Source: Brevibacillus brevis
GTDB taxonomy: Bacteria > Bacillota > Bacilli > Brevibacillales > Brevibacillaceae
NCBI RefSeq assembly: GCF_031583145.1
Contig: NZ_CP134050.1
Coordinates: forward strand, 4,577,501 to 4,641,500
Direction: 5' to 3'
DNA: 64,000 nucleotides
Positions 1-8,187 of this stretch are shown in pieces. Position 1 is the stretch's first letter. The number at the start of each line of letters is the position of its first letter. Below the pieces are notes generated by a model. That model searched no databases. It had not been told where the DNA came from and was given only the letters and a program-made list of their open reading frames with translations. A program made the position numbers and the translations under genes.

Positions 1-1014
1 ATCCGCAGACGAGTCAAGGATTTCCACCTGCGCTTCGACGGCTGTCTGGTAGGGCAGCGCAGCAAGACGGAGCTCATCGTCGCCTACATCGACGACATCG
101 TGGACAAGGAGCTGCTGGACGAAGTGAAGCGCCGTATCGCCACAATCGACATCGATGAAGTGGAAGAGTCCGGCTTTATTGAACAGTGGATCGAAGACGA
201 CTTTTTGTCGCCTTTCCCGCAGATCCACAACACGGAGCGGCCGGACAAAGTCGCCGCCTCCCTGTTTCACGGCCGCATCGCCATCTTGCTGGACGGCACG
301 CCGATGGTCCTGATCGTCCCTGTCACGCTCGGACTGCTCATGCACTCGCCGGAAGATTACTACGAACGCTGGATCGTCGGGTCGCTCGCCCGGCTTCTGC
401 GGTATCTGGCCGCCTTCTTGGCCGTGTTTTCTCCTGCGTTCTACATCGCCCTCGTTACGTATCACCCGGGGATGATCCCCTCCGACCTTGCCTTTTCGAT
501 CGCGGCTACCCGAGACGGCGTTCCGTTCCCCGCCTTCTTGGAATCGCTCATGATGGTGACCACGATGGAGCTGCTGCAGGAAGCGGGACTGCGCTTGCCC
601 AAGCCGATCGGGCAAACGGTAGGAATCGTGGGAGGACTGGTCATCGGCGACGCTGCTGTATCCGCCGGAATCGTGAGTCCGGTCATGGTCATCGTCGTGG
701 CTTTGACGGCGATCGCTTCCTTCGCCATCCCTGCCTATCATCTGGCGATCGCTTTTCGGATGATACGCTACTTGGCGATGTTTGCCGCAGCGATTTTCGG
801 CGTGTACGGCGTCGTGCTCAGCTTGATCGTGATCATGATCCATCTGTCCAACCTGACGAGCATCGGGTATCCGTACCTGGCTCCGTTAGCGCCGCAAATG
901 CCGCGGGACTGGAAGGACCTCATTCTGCGCGCTCCCGTCACCTTCTTGAAAAATCGGCCGAAGTCGCTGCATCCGCAAGACGACACTCGCATGAAGTCAG
1001 GGGATCCATCATGA
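1..1014 (+). CDS. GerA-type germinant receptor subunit, 5'-truncated by window edge
   Basis: This is the C-terminal 337 residues of a spore germination receptor A subunit; the reading frame is open from base 1, so the true start lies outside the window. The conserved family stretch ending in SPFPQI, then NTERPD, RVA-like residues and DGTP is visible around residues 65-105. It is followed by four to five hydrophobic segments (about residues 105-290). A subunits sit in the spore inner membrane and act with B and C subunits to sense nutrient germinants. The stop codon overlaps the next gene's start (ATGA), so the two genes are translationally coupled. The germinant cannot be told from sequence. 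Confidence 0.93.
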   Translation: MRRRVKDFHLRFDGCLVGQRSKTELIVAYIDDIVDKELLDEVKRRIATIDIDEVEESGFIEQWIEDDFLSPFPQIHNTERPDKVAASLFHGRIAILLDGTPMVLIVPVTLGLLMHSPEDYYERWIVGSLARLLRYLAAFLAVFSPAFYIALVTYHPGMIPSDLAFSIAATRDGVPFPAFLESLMMVTTMELLQEAGLRLPKPIGQTVGIVGGLVIGDAAVSAGIVSPVMVIVVALTAIASFAIPAYHLAIAFRMIRYLAMFAAAIFGVYGVVLSLIVIMIHLSNLTSIGYPYLAPLAPQMPRDWKDLILRAPVTFLKNRPKSLHPQDDTRMKSGDPS

Positions 1015-2117
1015 GCGCTCAAACCTTATCGGAAAAACTGATCGGAAAAAACCACATGGGACTCAACATCGCGTCCGTCACGATCGGGGTCGGGATCCTG
1101 ACGTTTCCCCGAACCTTGGCAAAAGCGACCGGTGCTTTTGACGGCTGGATTTCCGTCCTGCTGAGCGGTGCGATGGCCTACGGAATTGCCTGGCTGCTGG
1201 CCAAGCTGGCATCCCGCTTTCCCCGGCAGACGTTTTTCGAGTACACGTCCCTGATCGCCACAAGACCGGTCGGCTATGTCCTGACCTTTCTCGTCTGCAT
1301 CTACACGCTGCTGTTCGTCGCATTTGAAATCAGAGCGATCGGAACCATCTCCAAACAGTATTTGTTCTTCAATACTCCGGTAGAAATGATTACCTTGAGC
1401 TTTCTGCTGGTCGTCCAATACGCCGCAGCTGGATCACGCATTTCCTTACTGCGCCTGAACCTCGTGTTTTTGCCCATCGTCTTGTTCGTGATGGCGGTGG
1501 TTCTCGCTTTTACCCAGCCGCTCATCCAGATGGAAAACGTTCGCCCGTACTTCTCATCCAGTTGGAGCACGCTGCTGAAGGCTTGCAAGGATGTCGGCAT
1601 TTCCTACTCAGGCTTTGAAATCATTTTGTTTTACACGATGCTGATGAAACGCCCTCAGGATGCGACGAAATCGGTGCTGATTGGCCTTTTGATCCCCGTT
1701 GTCCTTTACGCCATCATCTACATATTCGTCGTCGCGGTGTTTTCGACGGAGGTAGCCAAAAACCTGACGTACCCGACGATTGAGCTGGCAAAGGAAGTGG
1801 AGGTCCCCGGCGGTTTTTTCGAAAGGGTCGAGTCTATGTTTTTCACCATCTGGATCATGACGATTTTCAATACGTGTGCCATGTGGCTGGATATTACTTT
1901 GCTCAATCTGACCTCGATGTTCAGACGCGTCGACAAAATCGTCTGGATCCTGGTTCTCTCTCCGGTCATTTACTTCATCTCCATGCTGCCGCAGACGTTG
2001 ATCAACTTTTTCTCGTTTGGCGACTGGCTGGTTTACTACGGGATCGTCATCGTCTACTTGCTCCCGATCCTTCTTTTTGGCATCGCCTGTCTGCGCGGGG
2101 TGAAAGGGCATGAATAA
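1011..2117 (+). CDS. GerB-type germinant receptor permease subunit
   Basis: This 368-residue integral membrane protein belongs to the GerAB/endospore germination permease family, related to the APC amino-acid transporters. The protein starts MSAQTLSEK and then has about ten hydrophobic segments; GVGILTFPR near residue 25 is the typical first-helix motif. The frame is open far upstream (from 186), but the ATG at 1011 overlaps the previous stop and gives the family's usual length, so the longer reading is rejected. B subunits carry the germinant-binding pocket in the inner spore membrane. The gene overlaps the downstream C-subunit gene by 8 bases. Confidence 0.93.
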   Translation: MSAQTLSEKLIGKNHMGLNIASVTIGVGILTFPRTLAKATGAFDGWISVLLSGAMAYGIAWLLAKLASRFPRQTFFEYTSLIATRPVGYVLTFLVCIYTLLFVAFEIRAIGTISKQYLFFNTPVEMITLSFLLVVQYAAAGSRISLLRLNLVFLPIVLFVMAVVLAFTQPLIQMENVRPYFSSSWSTLLKACKDVGISYSGFEIILFYTMLMKRPQDATKSVLIGLLIPVVLYAIIYIFVVAVFSTEVAKNLTYPTIELAKEVEVPGGFFERVESMFFTIWIMTIFNTCAMWLDITLLNLTSMFRRVDKIVWILVLSPVIYFISMLPQTLINFFSFGDWLVYYGIVIVYLLPILLFGIACLRGVKGHE

Positions 2118-3354
2118 ACGCCTGCTGCCCTATGGGACAGTCGCACTTGCTGCATCGCTTCTCCTAACCGGCTGCTGGGATCAGGTGCAGATCGAGGAAC
2201 GCGGCTTCGTGGTCGGAGTCGCCGTGGACGCTCCCCGCAACAAACTGGCACATCAGCAGGCACATAAAGAAGCGCCGAACAAGCCGGATGGCCAAAGCCG
2301 CTTTCTGGTCACCACACAGTTGGTCATCCCGGGCGGCATGATCGCGGCGGGCCAGTCCAATGGGGGTGGTGGCGGCGGGCAAAATACGGCGAACGAAGCC
2401 TTCCTCAACATCACGTCGGAAGGAGACTCCCTGTTTGAAGTGTCGCGTGAATTGGCCACACGGACCAGCCGCACCCCTTTTTACCAGCATTTGAAGGTCA
2501 TCGTAATCTCGGATGAAATCGCCAGAAGCAAGTACGGCTTCGCCAATGCCATCGACTTCTCGCTGCGCGATCCTGACTCTCGCCGCAGCACCAAAGTGTT
2601 CATCTCCAAAGGCGAAGCCAAAAAAGTGATCGAAGTGAAGCCGAAGACGGAAAAGCTGCCGGCTCTCTACATCGACTCGATCGGCGATAACATCAGCAAA
2701 AACGCGCGGATGCTCCCGGTTGTCCGCCTTGGGGACGTCCACGAACAGCTGCTGAAGGACTTCAGTTTTGCTCTCCCGAGGATCACGGCTGAAAAGTCGG
2801 AGGTCAAAATGGCGGGAGCCGCTATTATCAACCCGGACAACCACTTGATCGGATTCCTGGGAGAAGAGGAAACGGAAGGGTTGAATTTCTTGACCGGGGA
2901 GATCCGCGGCGGAATCTTGAAAGCCAGAGTCGGAAGCGATCTGGTCGTCCTCAATATTCAGGGGGCGAAACGGAGCATCAAAGCGGACGTACGGGATCGT
3001 CAGCACATCAAATTCACCATCAACATCCAGTGCGAAGGCGCTGTCGTGGAGTCGTTTTATCCCATGGATTTGTTGAATGGCAAATCCATCTCCAAGCTCC
3101 AGTCCGCTTTTGCCAAAGAGATCGTCCGCATGTCCAACGACACGATCACCAAGGTCCACAAGGATATGCCGGCAGACGTTCTCCGGCTGGGACGCCACCT
3201 CAAGCAGTACCACCATTCGTTGTGGAAGCAGATCAGCCATGATTGGGAGAAGGGGCAAAAGCTGTATGAGAAGTGCGAGATCGCAGTAAACGCCGAAGTC
3301 TTCATACGAAATGTAGGCGGGATCAACAAGACCGAACATTCCTTGGGAAGGTGA
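2110..3354 (+). CDS. Ger(x)C family germination lipoprotein
   Basis: This is a 414-residue C subunit of the germinant receptor. It has a lipoprotein signal peptide with lipobox LLTGC, making the cysteine near residue 22 the lipidated N-terminus, directly followed by the family signature WDQVQIEERGFVVG. The rest has the mixed alpha/beta character of Ger(x)C proteins. A glycine/asparagine-rich insertion (about residues 84-95, GGGGG) is probably a loop. It is the third gene of an overlapping operon and should be anchored to the outer face of the inner spore membrane next to the A and B subunits. Confidence 0.92.
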   Translation: MNKRLLPYGTVALAASLLLTGCWDQVQIEERGFVVGVAVDAPRNKLAHQQAHKEAPNKPDGQSRFLVTTQLVIPGGMIAAGQSNGGGGGGQNTANEAFLNITSEGDSLFEVSRELATRTSRTPFYQHLKVIVISDEIARSKYGFANAIDFSLRDPDSRRSTKVFISKGEAKKVIEVKPKTEKLPALYIDSIGDNISKNARMLPVVRLGDVHEQLLKDFSFALPRITAEKSEVKMAGAAIINPDNHLIGFLGEEETEGLNFLTGEIRGGILKARVGSDLVVLNIQGAKRSIKADVRDRQHIKFTINIQCEGAVVESFYPMDLLNGKSISKLQSAFAKEIVRMSNDTITKVHKDMPADVLRLGRHLKQYHHSLWKQISHDWEKGQKLYEKCEIAVNAEVFIRNVGGINKTEHSLGR

Positions 3355-3360
3355 GTCTTC

Positions 3361-3510
3361 ATGCAGAAGCTATTGGGAACCCTGCCTCCTTATTTGACGC
3401 TGACAGGCGTCGTGCTGTCGTTTTTGATTCCCTATCTCCTTTTCAAAATCAACGGGAAGCTGCACAAATTGGGCGATCCTCCGTGGAAGGGCAAGGGCAA
3501 GAAGACTTGA
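3361..3510 (+). CDS. Small single-span membrane protein of the ger operon
   Basis: A 49-codon ORF starts 6 bases after the C-subunit stop with a purine-rich ribosome binding site (GGGAAGGTGAG). The product has one hydrophobic helix (about residues 8-28, ending LLFKINGK) and a basic tail rich in Pro, Trp, Gly and Lys. Position, spacing and the following terminator make it the last gene of the operon. Some germinant-receptor operons carry a small fourth D subunit, usually with two membrane spans; this protein has one, so the equivalence is only a suggestion. Confidence 0.65.
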   Translation: MQKLLGTLPPYLTLTGVVLSFLIPYLLFKINGKLHKLGDPPWKGKGKKT

Positions 3511-3565
3511 GAACAGGAATGGGTGTCCCCTCCCCCTATCCGCTTCCCCGGCAATCGGCGCCAAT

Positions 3566-3613
3566 GAAAAAAGCTCCCAGGTCGGCCGTCGCCGCAGTCT
3601 GAGAGCTTTTTTC
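3566..3613. terminator. Bidirectional intrinsic terminator after ger operon
   Basis: The inverted repeat GAAAAAAGCTC ... GAGCTTTTTTC brackets a GC-rich inner stretch. T-tracts follow on both strands, so it can serve the germination operon (plus) and the convergent PfpI gene (minus). Confidence 0.75.
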
Positions 3614-3620
3614 GTTTGGC

Positions 3621-4157
3621 TTAACGGCCGGAAGTTTCCCCTGCGAGGACGTCCGCGAATGCCTTGGCGTAAGCCGGCAGATCCGGCGGCTGTCTCGAAC
3701 CGATGATATGTCCGTCTACTACGACCTCCTCGTCCACCCAGACAGCGCCCGCATTTTCCATATCGTCCTTGATTCCGGGTGTGGAGGTCGTCCGGACTCC
3801 CTGGAGAACCTTGGCGGAAACCAGGACCCAGCCGGCATGGCAAATGTGCCCGATCGGCTTTTTCGCACGGTCCATCTCCTGAATGAACCCCAAGATTTCC
3901 GGATATCGGCGCAGCTTGTCGGGAGCCCAGCCCCCTGGAACCAGAACGCCGTCATAATCGGCCGCCTGCACTTCGCGGATCGACTTGTCGGACACGCACG
4001 GCACTCCGTATTTTCCGGTGTACGTCTTGCCAGCCTCCGGACCGACCAAATCGACGGCAGCCCCTTCTTCTCGAAGCCGCAGCACGGGATACCACAGCTC
4101 CAAATCTTCAAATTCGTGTTCGACGTAGCAGACCACACGCTTTCCAGCCAGTCTCAT
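3621..4157 (-). CDS. PfpI/DJ-1 family type 1 glutamine-amidotransferase-like protein
   Basis: This 178-residue cytoplasmic protein is in the PfpI/YhbO branch of the DJ-1 superfamily. The nucleophile-elbow sequence GHICHAGWVL places the candidate catalytic cysteine at residue 106 with histidine 107 next to it; the family's acidic residue fits Glu/Asp 18-19 (EDLE). VLVPGGWAPD near residue 71 is the family's oxyanion-region motif. Members are described as stress-induced proteases, glyoxalases or deglycases, and the sequence does not discriminate. RBS AAGGAGGG lies just upstream of the ATG. It is monocistronic between the tRNA cluster and the shared terminator. Confidence 0.9.
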   Translation of the reverse strand: MRLAGKRVVCYVEHEFEDLELWYPVLRLREEGAAVDLVGPEAGKTYTGKYGVPCVSDKSIREVQAADYDGVLVPGGWAPDKLRRYPEILGFIQEMDRAKKPIGHICHAGWVLVSAKVLQGVRTTSTPGIKDDMENAGAVWVDEEVVVDGHIIGSRQPPDLPAYAKAFADVLAGETSGR

Positions 4158-4206
4158 GAAATCACCCTCCTTGTTCCCTTCTTATTGTACAAGGCGGCTG
4201 AAAATT

Positions 4207-4350
4207 AGAAAACCTGGCTACGCCATGCCTTTTGGCGGAGCCGCGGTACCCAAAGGGCACAAGTCTTGCTATCTCACTGTGTTCGAAGTCTCGCTATGTT
4301 GCCCTTATACTGGATAGGAATTTTATAAATTCCTATCTGTATGAAAAAAG
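4207..4350 (-). repeat. Dispersed post-terminator stem-loop element, copy A (interrupted)
   Basis: The conserved core is at 4207-4247. It folds as GGCTACGCCA / TGGCGGAGCC around the loop TGCCTTT and is followed by CCGCGGT. The element's distal arm (GGAATTTTATAAATTCCT...GTATGAAAAAA) is at 4317-4350. The two halves, contiguous in copy B, are separated here by about 69 bases. On the minus strand the element begins exactly at the T-tract of the tRNA-cluster terminator. Confidence 0.75.
4248..4316. repeat. Small palindromic insertion inside repeat copy A
   Basis: A stretch of about 69 bases splits repeat copy A. It has terminal inverted repeats AAGGGCA (4253-4259) and TGCCCTT (4300-4306), and two internal near-identical direct repeats (AAGTCTTGCTAT and AAGTCTCGCTAT). 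It may be a nested mini-element; no coding capacity is seen. Confidence 0.45.
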
Positions 4351-4381
4351 TGAGAAACAGGTTTTTCACGCTGTTTCCCAC
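4344..4381 (-). terminator. Terminator of tRNA cluster
   Basis: On the minus strand, GTGGGAAACAG pairs with CTGTTTCTCAC and is followed by TTTTTT. It lies about 30 bases after the last tRNA. Confidence 0.8.
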
Positions 4382-4411
4382 CTTGAAACAAAAACGATAT
4401 GTATAGAATGC

Positions 4412-4495
4412 TGGTGCCGGTAGAGGGACTTGAACCCCCACGGTTTCCCTCACGATTTTGAGTCGCGCGCGTCTGCCAATTCCGCCATACCGGCA
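4412..4495 (-). tRNA. tRNA-Leu (anticodon CAA)
   Basis: A full cloverleaf can be read on the minus strand: acceptor stem TGCCGGT/ACCGGCA, anticodon loop CTCAAAA (anticodon CAA, reads UUG), a long class II variable arm, the GGTTCAAGTCC T-arm, and an encoded 3' CCA. It is the last tRNA of a three-gene cluster. Confidence 0.95.
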
Positions 4496-4534
4496 CATAT
4501 TTTGTCAACATCCCGCCACGAAAGAGGGATGGAC

Positions 4535-4611
4535 TGGTCGGGAAGACAGGATTTGAACCTGCGACCTCTTGGTCCCGAACCAAGCGCTCTACCAAGCTGA
4601 GCCACTTCCCG
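4535..4611 (-). tRNA. tRNA-Pro (anticodon CGG)
   Basis: The acceptor stem is CGGGAAG/CTTCCCG, the anticodon stem-loop is CTTGG-TTCGGGA-CCAAG (anticodon CGG, reads CCG), the T-arm contains GGTTCAAATCC, and CCA is encoded. It is the middle gene of the cluster. Confidence 0.95.
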
Positions 4612-4689
4612 ATCACTGCATTGTCAGATCGATCCCGATGAGCAACCGATTCTCCACAATGAATCTTCGGCATGCTTGCAGGGATGAAA

Positions 4690-4766
4690 TGGCGTGCCCT
4701 GAGAGATTCGAACTCCCGACCTTTTGATTCGTAGTCAAACGCTCTATCCAGCTGAGCTAAGGGCAC
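4690..4766 (-). tRNA. tRNA-Arg (anticodon ACG)
   Basis: The acceptor stem is GTGCCCT/AGGGCAC, the anticodon stem-loop is TTTGA-CTACGAA-TCAAA (anticodon ACG, normally edited to ICG), the T-arm contains GTTCGAATC, and GCCA ends the 3' side. It is the first gene of the cluster. Confidence 0.95.
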
Positions 4767-4804
4767 ATTCGACAAAATTTGCAATAACCCGTTAACACTT
4801 ATCT

Positions 4805-4833
4805 ATTATAACGACGTATGTGCCCAAAATCAA
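4805..4833 (-). promoter_or_regulatory. SigA-type promoter of tRNA cluster
   Basis: On the minus strand TTGATT and TATAAT are separated by 17 bases. The -10 lies about 40 bases upstream of tRNA-Arg. Confidence 0.85.
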
Positions 4834-4860
4834 GACCGAATTTTCCTTTCGCAGCTCGGC

Positions 4861-6012
4861 TCACCTCTGCATTTCCCTTGCCAGGTACAGGATGAACATC
4901 CCGGCGACATTTACATAGGTGCTGGTGGACTCAGACGAATCCGCCACCCCCCCATTGTCTTGCTGCATCGCAAACAAATGCCGCTCTGCCGCCTCCTTGC
5001 CCGCATCTGTGAGAGAATGCGCCTGCAAGCCCAGCAAATAAGACAGGGTGGACAGCGTGTACGCACCTTCCCACTGCGGAAACGCTCCCTCCTTATTGAT
5101 CTTCCCGGACATCTCGCGCAAGGCCAACGAAAACATCGGCGTATCGGGAATGAGACAGGCCGACCATCCGTTGGCGAACCATCTTGCATAGGAGGGCCGA
5201 AGAGATTGCTTGCCCTTGCCGTCGAGCATGACGGCATACAGCCTTCTGTCCGGGTCAAAAAAACCCGCGAAGCTGCTTTTCAGCTTCTCCGCTTGTCTTT
5301 CTGCAGGCGATTCGGGAAACAGCGCTGCCGCTGCCACCAAACCCGCGTAGGTCTCCGCATTGTCCGCCGCATATTTCACCTTGTACAGCCCATAATCGCG
5401 GATCGAACGGGCACGGCTCTCCTTTGCCAGCTGATACGAGCTCCAGTAAAGTCCGTCCGCCGGATCCAGATTGTACCGAACCAAAAACCGGTACGCGCGC
5501 TTGGCCGCCCCACGCAGCTGCTGCCGCAGCTCGGGCTTGTCCGTACGTCTGTCTACCTCCCGCGCTACGTAAATGAACAGCGCCATCGTCGTATCGATTC
5601 CGCGTATCGCGCTGAACTGCCTGTAGCTGCCAGGTACCGCCGGGACATACCCCTCTCCCGCCCGCTTGTAAGACAGGTGCCAATCTCCCTCAGGAGTCTG
5701 TACCCGCATGAGCCAACGCATCCCCCGCTCCACCGCACGAAGGTACGCAGGGTTCCTGGTCAGATCATAGGCGCTGATCAGGCCCATCATGGCGTACAGC
5801 ATGTTGGAATCTGTATTGATGTAGCCGGATTCCACGATGGCTCCGTGCTCATCCTGCTGACGCAGGATAAAGCCGGCAGCCCGCTCCAGCCGCTCGAGCC
5901 GCTCCTGTCGAAGCGGCTCCTTTTTCTCCGCTGCCCACGATTGGTTGGATACAGCCAGGTTCCAGACGAGCAATACAGTCAGGATCAGCATTGCCTTTTG
6001 CCGCCTCTTCAT
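4861..6012 (-). CDS. Secreted alpha/alpha-toroid-like protein
   Basis: A 383-residue protein with a clear signal peptide (residues 1-27, MKRR start, hydrophobic core, cleavage likely after SWA). The mature part is almost entirely helical. Repeats of the type seen in alpha/alpha toroids are visible: NTDSNMLYAMMGLISAYDLT near residue 66 and a later AGLVAAAALF near residue 225, with aromatic/acidic loops such as PEGDWHLSYKR. This resembles unclassified glycosidase- or terpene-cyclase-fold proteins. I do not recognise a specific enzyme. It follows the sigma-regulator-like gene by 42 bases on the same strand, so the two are probably co-transcribed. Confidence 0.75.
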   Translation of the reverse strand: MKRRQKAMLILTVLLVWNLAVSNQSWAAEKKEPLRQERLERLERAAGFILRQQDEHGAIVESGYINTDSNMLYAMMGLISAYDLTRNPAYLRAVERGMRWLMRVQTPEGDWHLSYKRAGEGYVPAVPGSYRQFSAIRGIDTTMALFIYVAREVDRRTDKPELRQQLRGAAKRAYRFLVRYNLDPADGLYWSSYQLAKESRARSIRDYGLYKVKYAADNAETYAGLVAAAALFPESPAERQAEKLKSSFAGFFDPDRRLYAVMLDGKGKQSLRPSYARWFANGWSACLIPDTPMFSLALREMSGKINKEGAFPQWEGAYTLSTLSYLLGLQAHSLTDAGKEAAERHLFAMQQDNGGVADSSESTSTYVNVAGMFILYLAREMQR

Positions 6013-6054
6013 CGCCGCTCACCTCCGGGAAGAATAGTTTCCCCCGGCAGGCTG

Positions 6055-7037
6055 CTACCAATTCCACACCTCGATTCGTCCCAAATCAAAATCGTGGAAC
6101 AACGGCTCGTTGCGCAGTTTTTCCAGCTCTCTCACCGGACCGGTCACGACGGCCCCGTAAACCTTGACGCCGTTCTGTTTGAGGTAGTCCAGCCGCGGTG
6201 CATCTTCCCTCACAAATGGATTGGTCTTGCGGCTTTGCAGCCATTCCAGATCCGCGATGATCCCGCTGGCAGCCATTTTCGCCGACTCTTCGTCGTCCAT
6301 GTAGATTTGCATGGAGGTGACCCGGTCTTCTTCGTAAAACACCGCCGGACGCAAGCTCAGATGGGGCACCCAGGTGAGATCGCCGCTAGATGCAGCGGAA
6401 GTCTTGAACGTTTTCAGCTCGCCCGCGTACACAGGCATCTGCACAACGTGGACGTCGTATTTTTTCAACAGCGCCACCAACGCCTCCGGTTTCTGCGCTG
6501 TCATGGTGGCAAAGGACATCTCCGCGACGTATCCGTCCTCGATATGCCTGAGCTGGTCCCATACGCCATCCTGTTCTTCTTTATGGGGGAAAGGAGACCT
6601 CCCCAGCAGGTCGGGTGCCAGCACGAACTTGAACGTACCCTGGCGATCGTGCAAATCCGTGGGCTCATAGTGGAGCTCGTAGCGCAGCTCCCCCAGCAAG
6701 GGCTTTGTCAGCTCGACCGTCCCGACGACGAGATCCCACTCCCCGATTGCTTGTACAATGTCAGTGTCGCCTTTTGCGTCAGCCAAGGTGTGAGTTGAAA
6801 CTCCTTACCGGATTTGTCTGCCTTGAGCCCGGTGTAGTGCGTTTCAACCAAGGTCTCGCCAAAGCGGATCAGCTCCTCTCTCATCCCCAGCTTGTGAACG
6901 GCAATATTGGCTACAATCATGTAAAGCGCATAGCAAAACAGAATGACAAGCACCCACCAAACAATCGATTTCCCCCGTTTCAGCCTCGATTTCCAGGTGG
7001 AGCTTGCCGCTTGTTTCTCTACCCATCCGTTCTCCAA
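6055..7037 (-). pseudogene. Sigma-regulator-like membrane protein, frameshifted
   Basis: Two overlapping frames together make one protein. The first (TTG start 7037, RBS AGGAGAGGAAG, in-frame stop just upstream) encodes a short cytoplasmic N-terminus, one membrane helix (VWWVLVILFCYALYMIVA) and an outside part ending LTLYKQSG. The second continues EWDLVVGTVELTKPLLGELRYEL to the stop at 6055. The order matches the Sigma_reg_N/Sigma_reg_C (anti-sigma-like) family, including the GVWDQL and FATMTAQKPEAL motifs. Adding one base to the run of four G (minus strand; 6741-6744) joins the frames. No ECF sigma gene lies next to it. It could be a true lesion, phase variation or a sequencing error. Confidence 0.7.
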
Positions 7038-7065
7038 CTCTTCCTCTCCTCTGCTTTCCTATGTA

Positions 7066-7110
7066 GCAAAAAACTGCTGGAATACGATGCTGATGGGCTC
7101 CAGCAGTTTT
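7066..7110 (-). terminator. Intrinsic terminator
   Basis: AAAAACTGCTGGA and TCCAGCAGTTTTT form a perfect stem. It separates the upstream minus-strand gene from the sigma-regulator-like gene, whose start is only about 30 bases further on. Confidence 0.8.
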
Positions 7111-7187
7111 TCAGACGATCAGATTTTCCCTATGGCCCACCAGTCCCTTCCATTGTAACGCAATAGCAGGGATATTTTTACAATTTT

Positions 7188-7661
7188 TTACCCACAACGT
7201 CTGCAGCAACCCCGAAGCGGGGTCCTCTCCCGCCCAGGCAGGCTGAACGGATAGTCCAGCGGATGCCGCCCAACCACGATCCACTTCCCGTTCGTTTTTC
7301 TCCGCAGCTGATAGACGCGAAAAAAACGATCGCTCGGGTCGAATGCAAACCATACAGCCAATGTGACATTCGGTCCGCACCGGGACAGTACTTGCGATTT
7401 GACGATGGGCGGCGCCCCGATTCCATTGCCTACAGGCACTGCCAGCTTGCCGTGGATGCGGCGCAAATCCAGGTTGCCGATCACCCGTTTGGCAAGACAA
7501 GGAGACATGTTTCGCGCAAGAAAACGGCGAATGCTTGCCAGCGATTGAAAGCGAGGAGGCAGTATGACGCCCCTGTTGCCGACTTGCTTTTCCGCGGAGA
7601 ACACGATCGTCCAAAACGCTTGCTCCGCCCTCCTCACCGTCTGCACCCATGTCTTTTTCAT
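7188..7661 (-). CDS. Hypothetical protein
   Basis: A 157-residue basic protein of unknown function. The ATG at 7661 has a good RBS (GAGGGAGGG, 8 bases upstream) and is preferred over an upstream in-frame codon that would add 24 residues of no clear character. The N-terminus MKKTWVQTVRRAEQAFW is amphipathic, the middle is basic (LARNMSPCLAKRVIGNLDLRR), and the C-terminal half looks beta-rich (VWFAFDPSDRFFRVYQLRR). No signal peptide or membrane helix is seen. It ends before the terminator at 7066-7110. Confidence 0.55.
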   Translation of the reverse strand: MKKTWVQTVRRAEQAFWTIVFSAEKQVGNRGVILPPRFQSLASIRRFLARNMSPCLAKRVIGNLDLRRIHGKLAVPVGNGIGAPPIVKSQVLSRCGPNVTLAVWFAFDPSDRFFRVYQLRRKTNGKWIVVGRHPLDYPFSLPGRERTPLRGCCRRCG

Positions 7662-7803
7662 CCGGCATCCCTCCCTCTTACCATGGGTATGCAGCGCCAA
7701 GCATAAGGGGTTGGGCGATCGTCCCGCATACATATCCGAGGAGGAAAGCGGACAAAGTAATACGGTGGTCTGTTATATTCCATTCAAGGAGGAAGCAACG
7801 CGA

Positions 7804-8034
7804 ATGCCTAGTCAAATCAACACGGATTCCCTGAAAAAGGCCGAAGTTTCCACGGAGCTCGCCAAGACGATGATCAGCCAAGCCATCCAGCAGTCGGCCG
7901 CCAATCCCCAATTAGCGGAGGAAGCGCTCAAACAGGCTTCCCAGGAAATCGCCCAGGCCCAAACTATGGTGTCGCAGGTGCAGTCCGCCATGCAGATGCA
8001 GCAACAACAGCAGCAACAGCAAGCTTCCAAGTAG
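7804..8034 (+). CDS. Small Gln-rich hypothetical protein
   Basis: A 76-residue acidic-to-neutral, fully helical protein. AAGGAGG lies 11 bases before the ATG. The sequence is rich in Ala, Gln and Ser (SQAIQQSAANPQLAEEALKQ), and ends in eight consecutive glutamines before ASK, encoded by CAA/CAG codons. No membrane segment or known motif is present. A strong terminator follows immediately, supporting a genuine short transcription unit. Function unknown. Confidence 0.65.
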   Translation: MPSQINTDSLKKAEVSTELAKTMISQAIQQSAANPQLAEEALKQASQEIAQAQTMVSQVQSAMQMQQQQQQQQASK

Positions 8035-8048
8035 GGGAAAGACATACC

Positions 8049-8085
8049 GGCAGGCGAACCGTTACGGATTTGCCTGCTTTTTTGT
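8049..8085 (+). terminator. Intrinsic terminator
   Basis: GCAGGCGAA pairs with TTTGCCTGC and is followed by TTTTTT. It lies 15 bases after the small Gln-rich gene. Confidence 0.85.
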
Positions 8086-8187
8086 ATGGGGAAACCTGTC
8101 TCGCTGGAAATACCTCCCCATCTCGCTTACAATGGGCGTATTCCATACAACTGGGCCACGATAGGGGCTGCGCGAGGAGGGTTCATG

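Noticed and set aside
186..1010. 5' extension of the GerB frame into the GerA gene
   Set aside because: The added residues are Arg-rich shadow sequence of gerA; the ATG at 1011 fits the family start and stop-start overlap.
4960..6798. 612-codon plus-strand frame
   Set aside because: Antisense to the secreted toroid-like protein and the sigma-regulator-like gene, which have a signal peptide and family motifs; this frame has neither.
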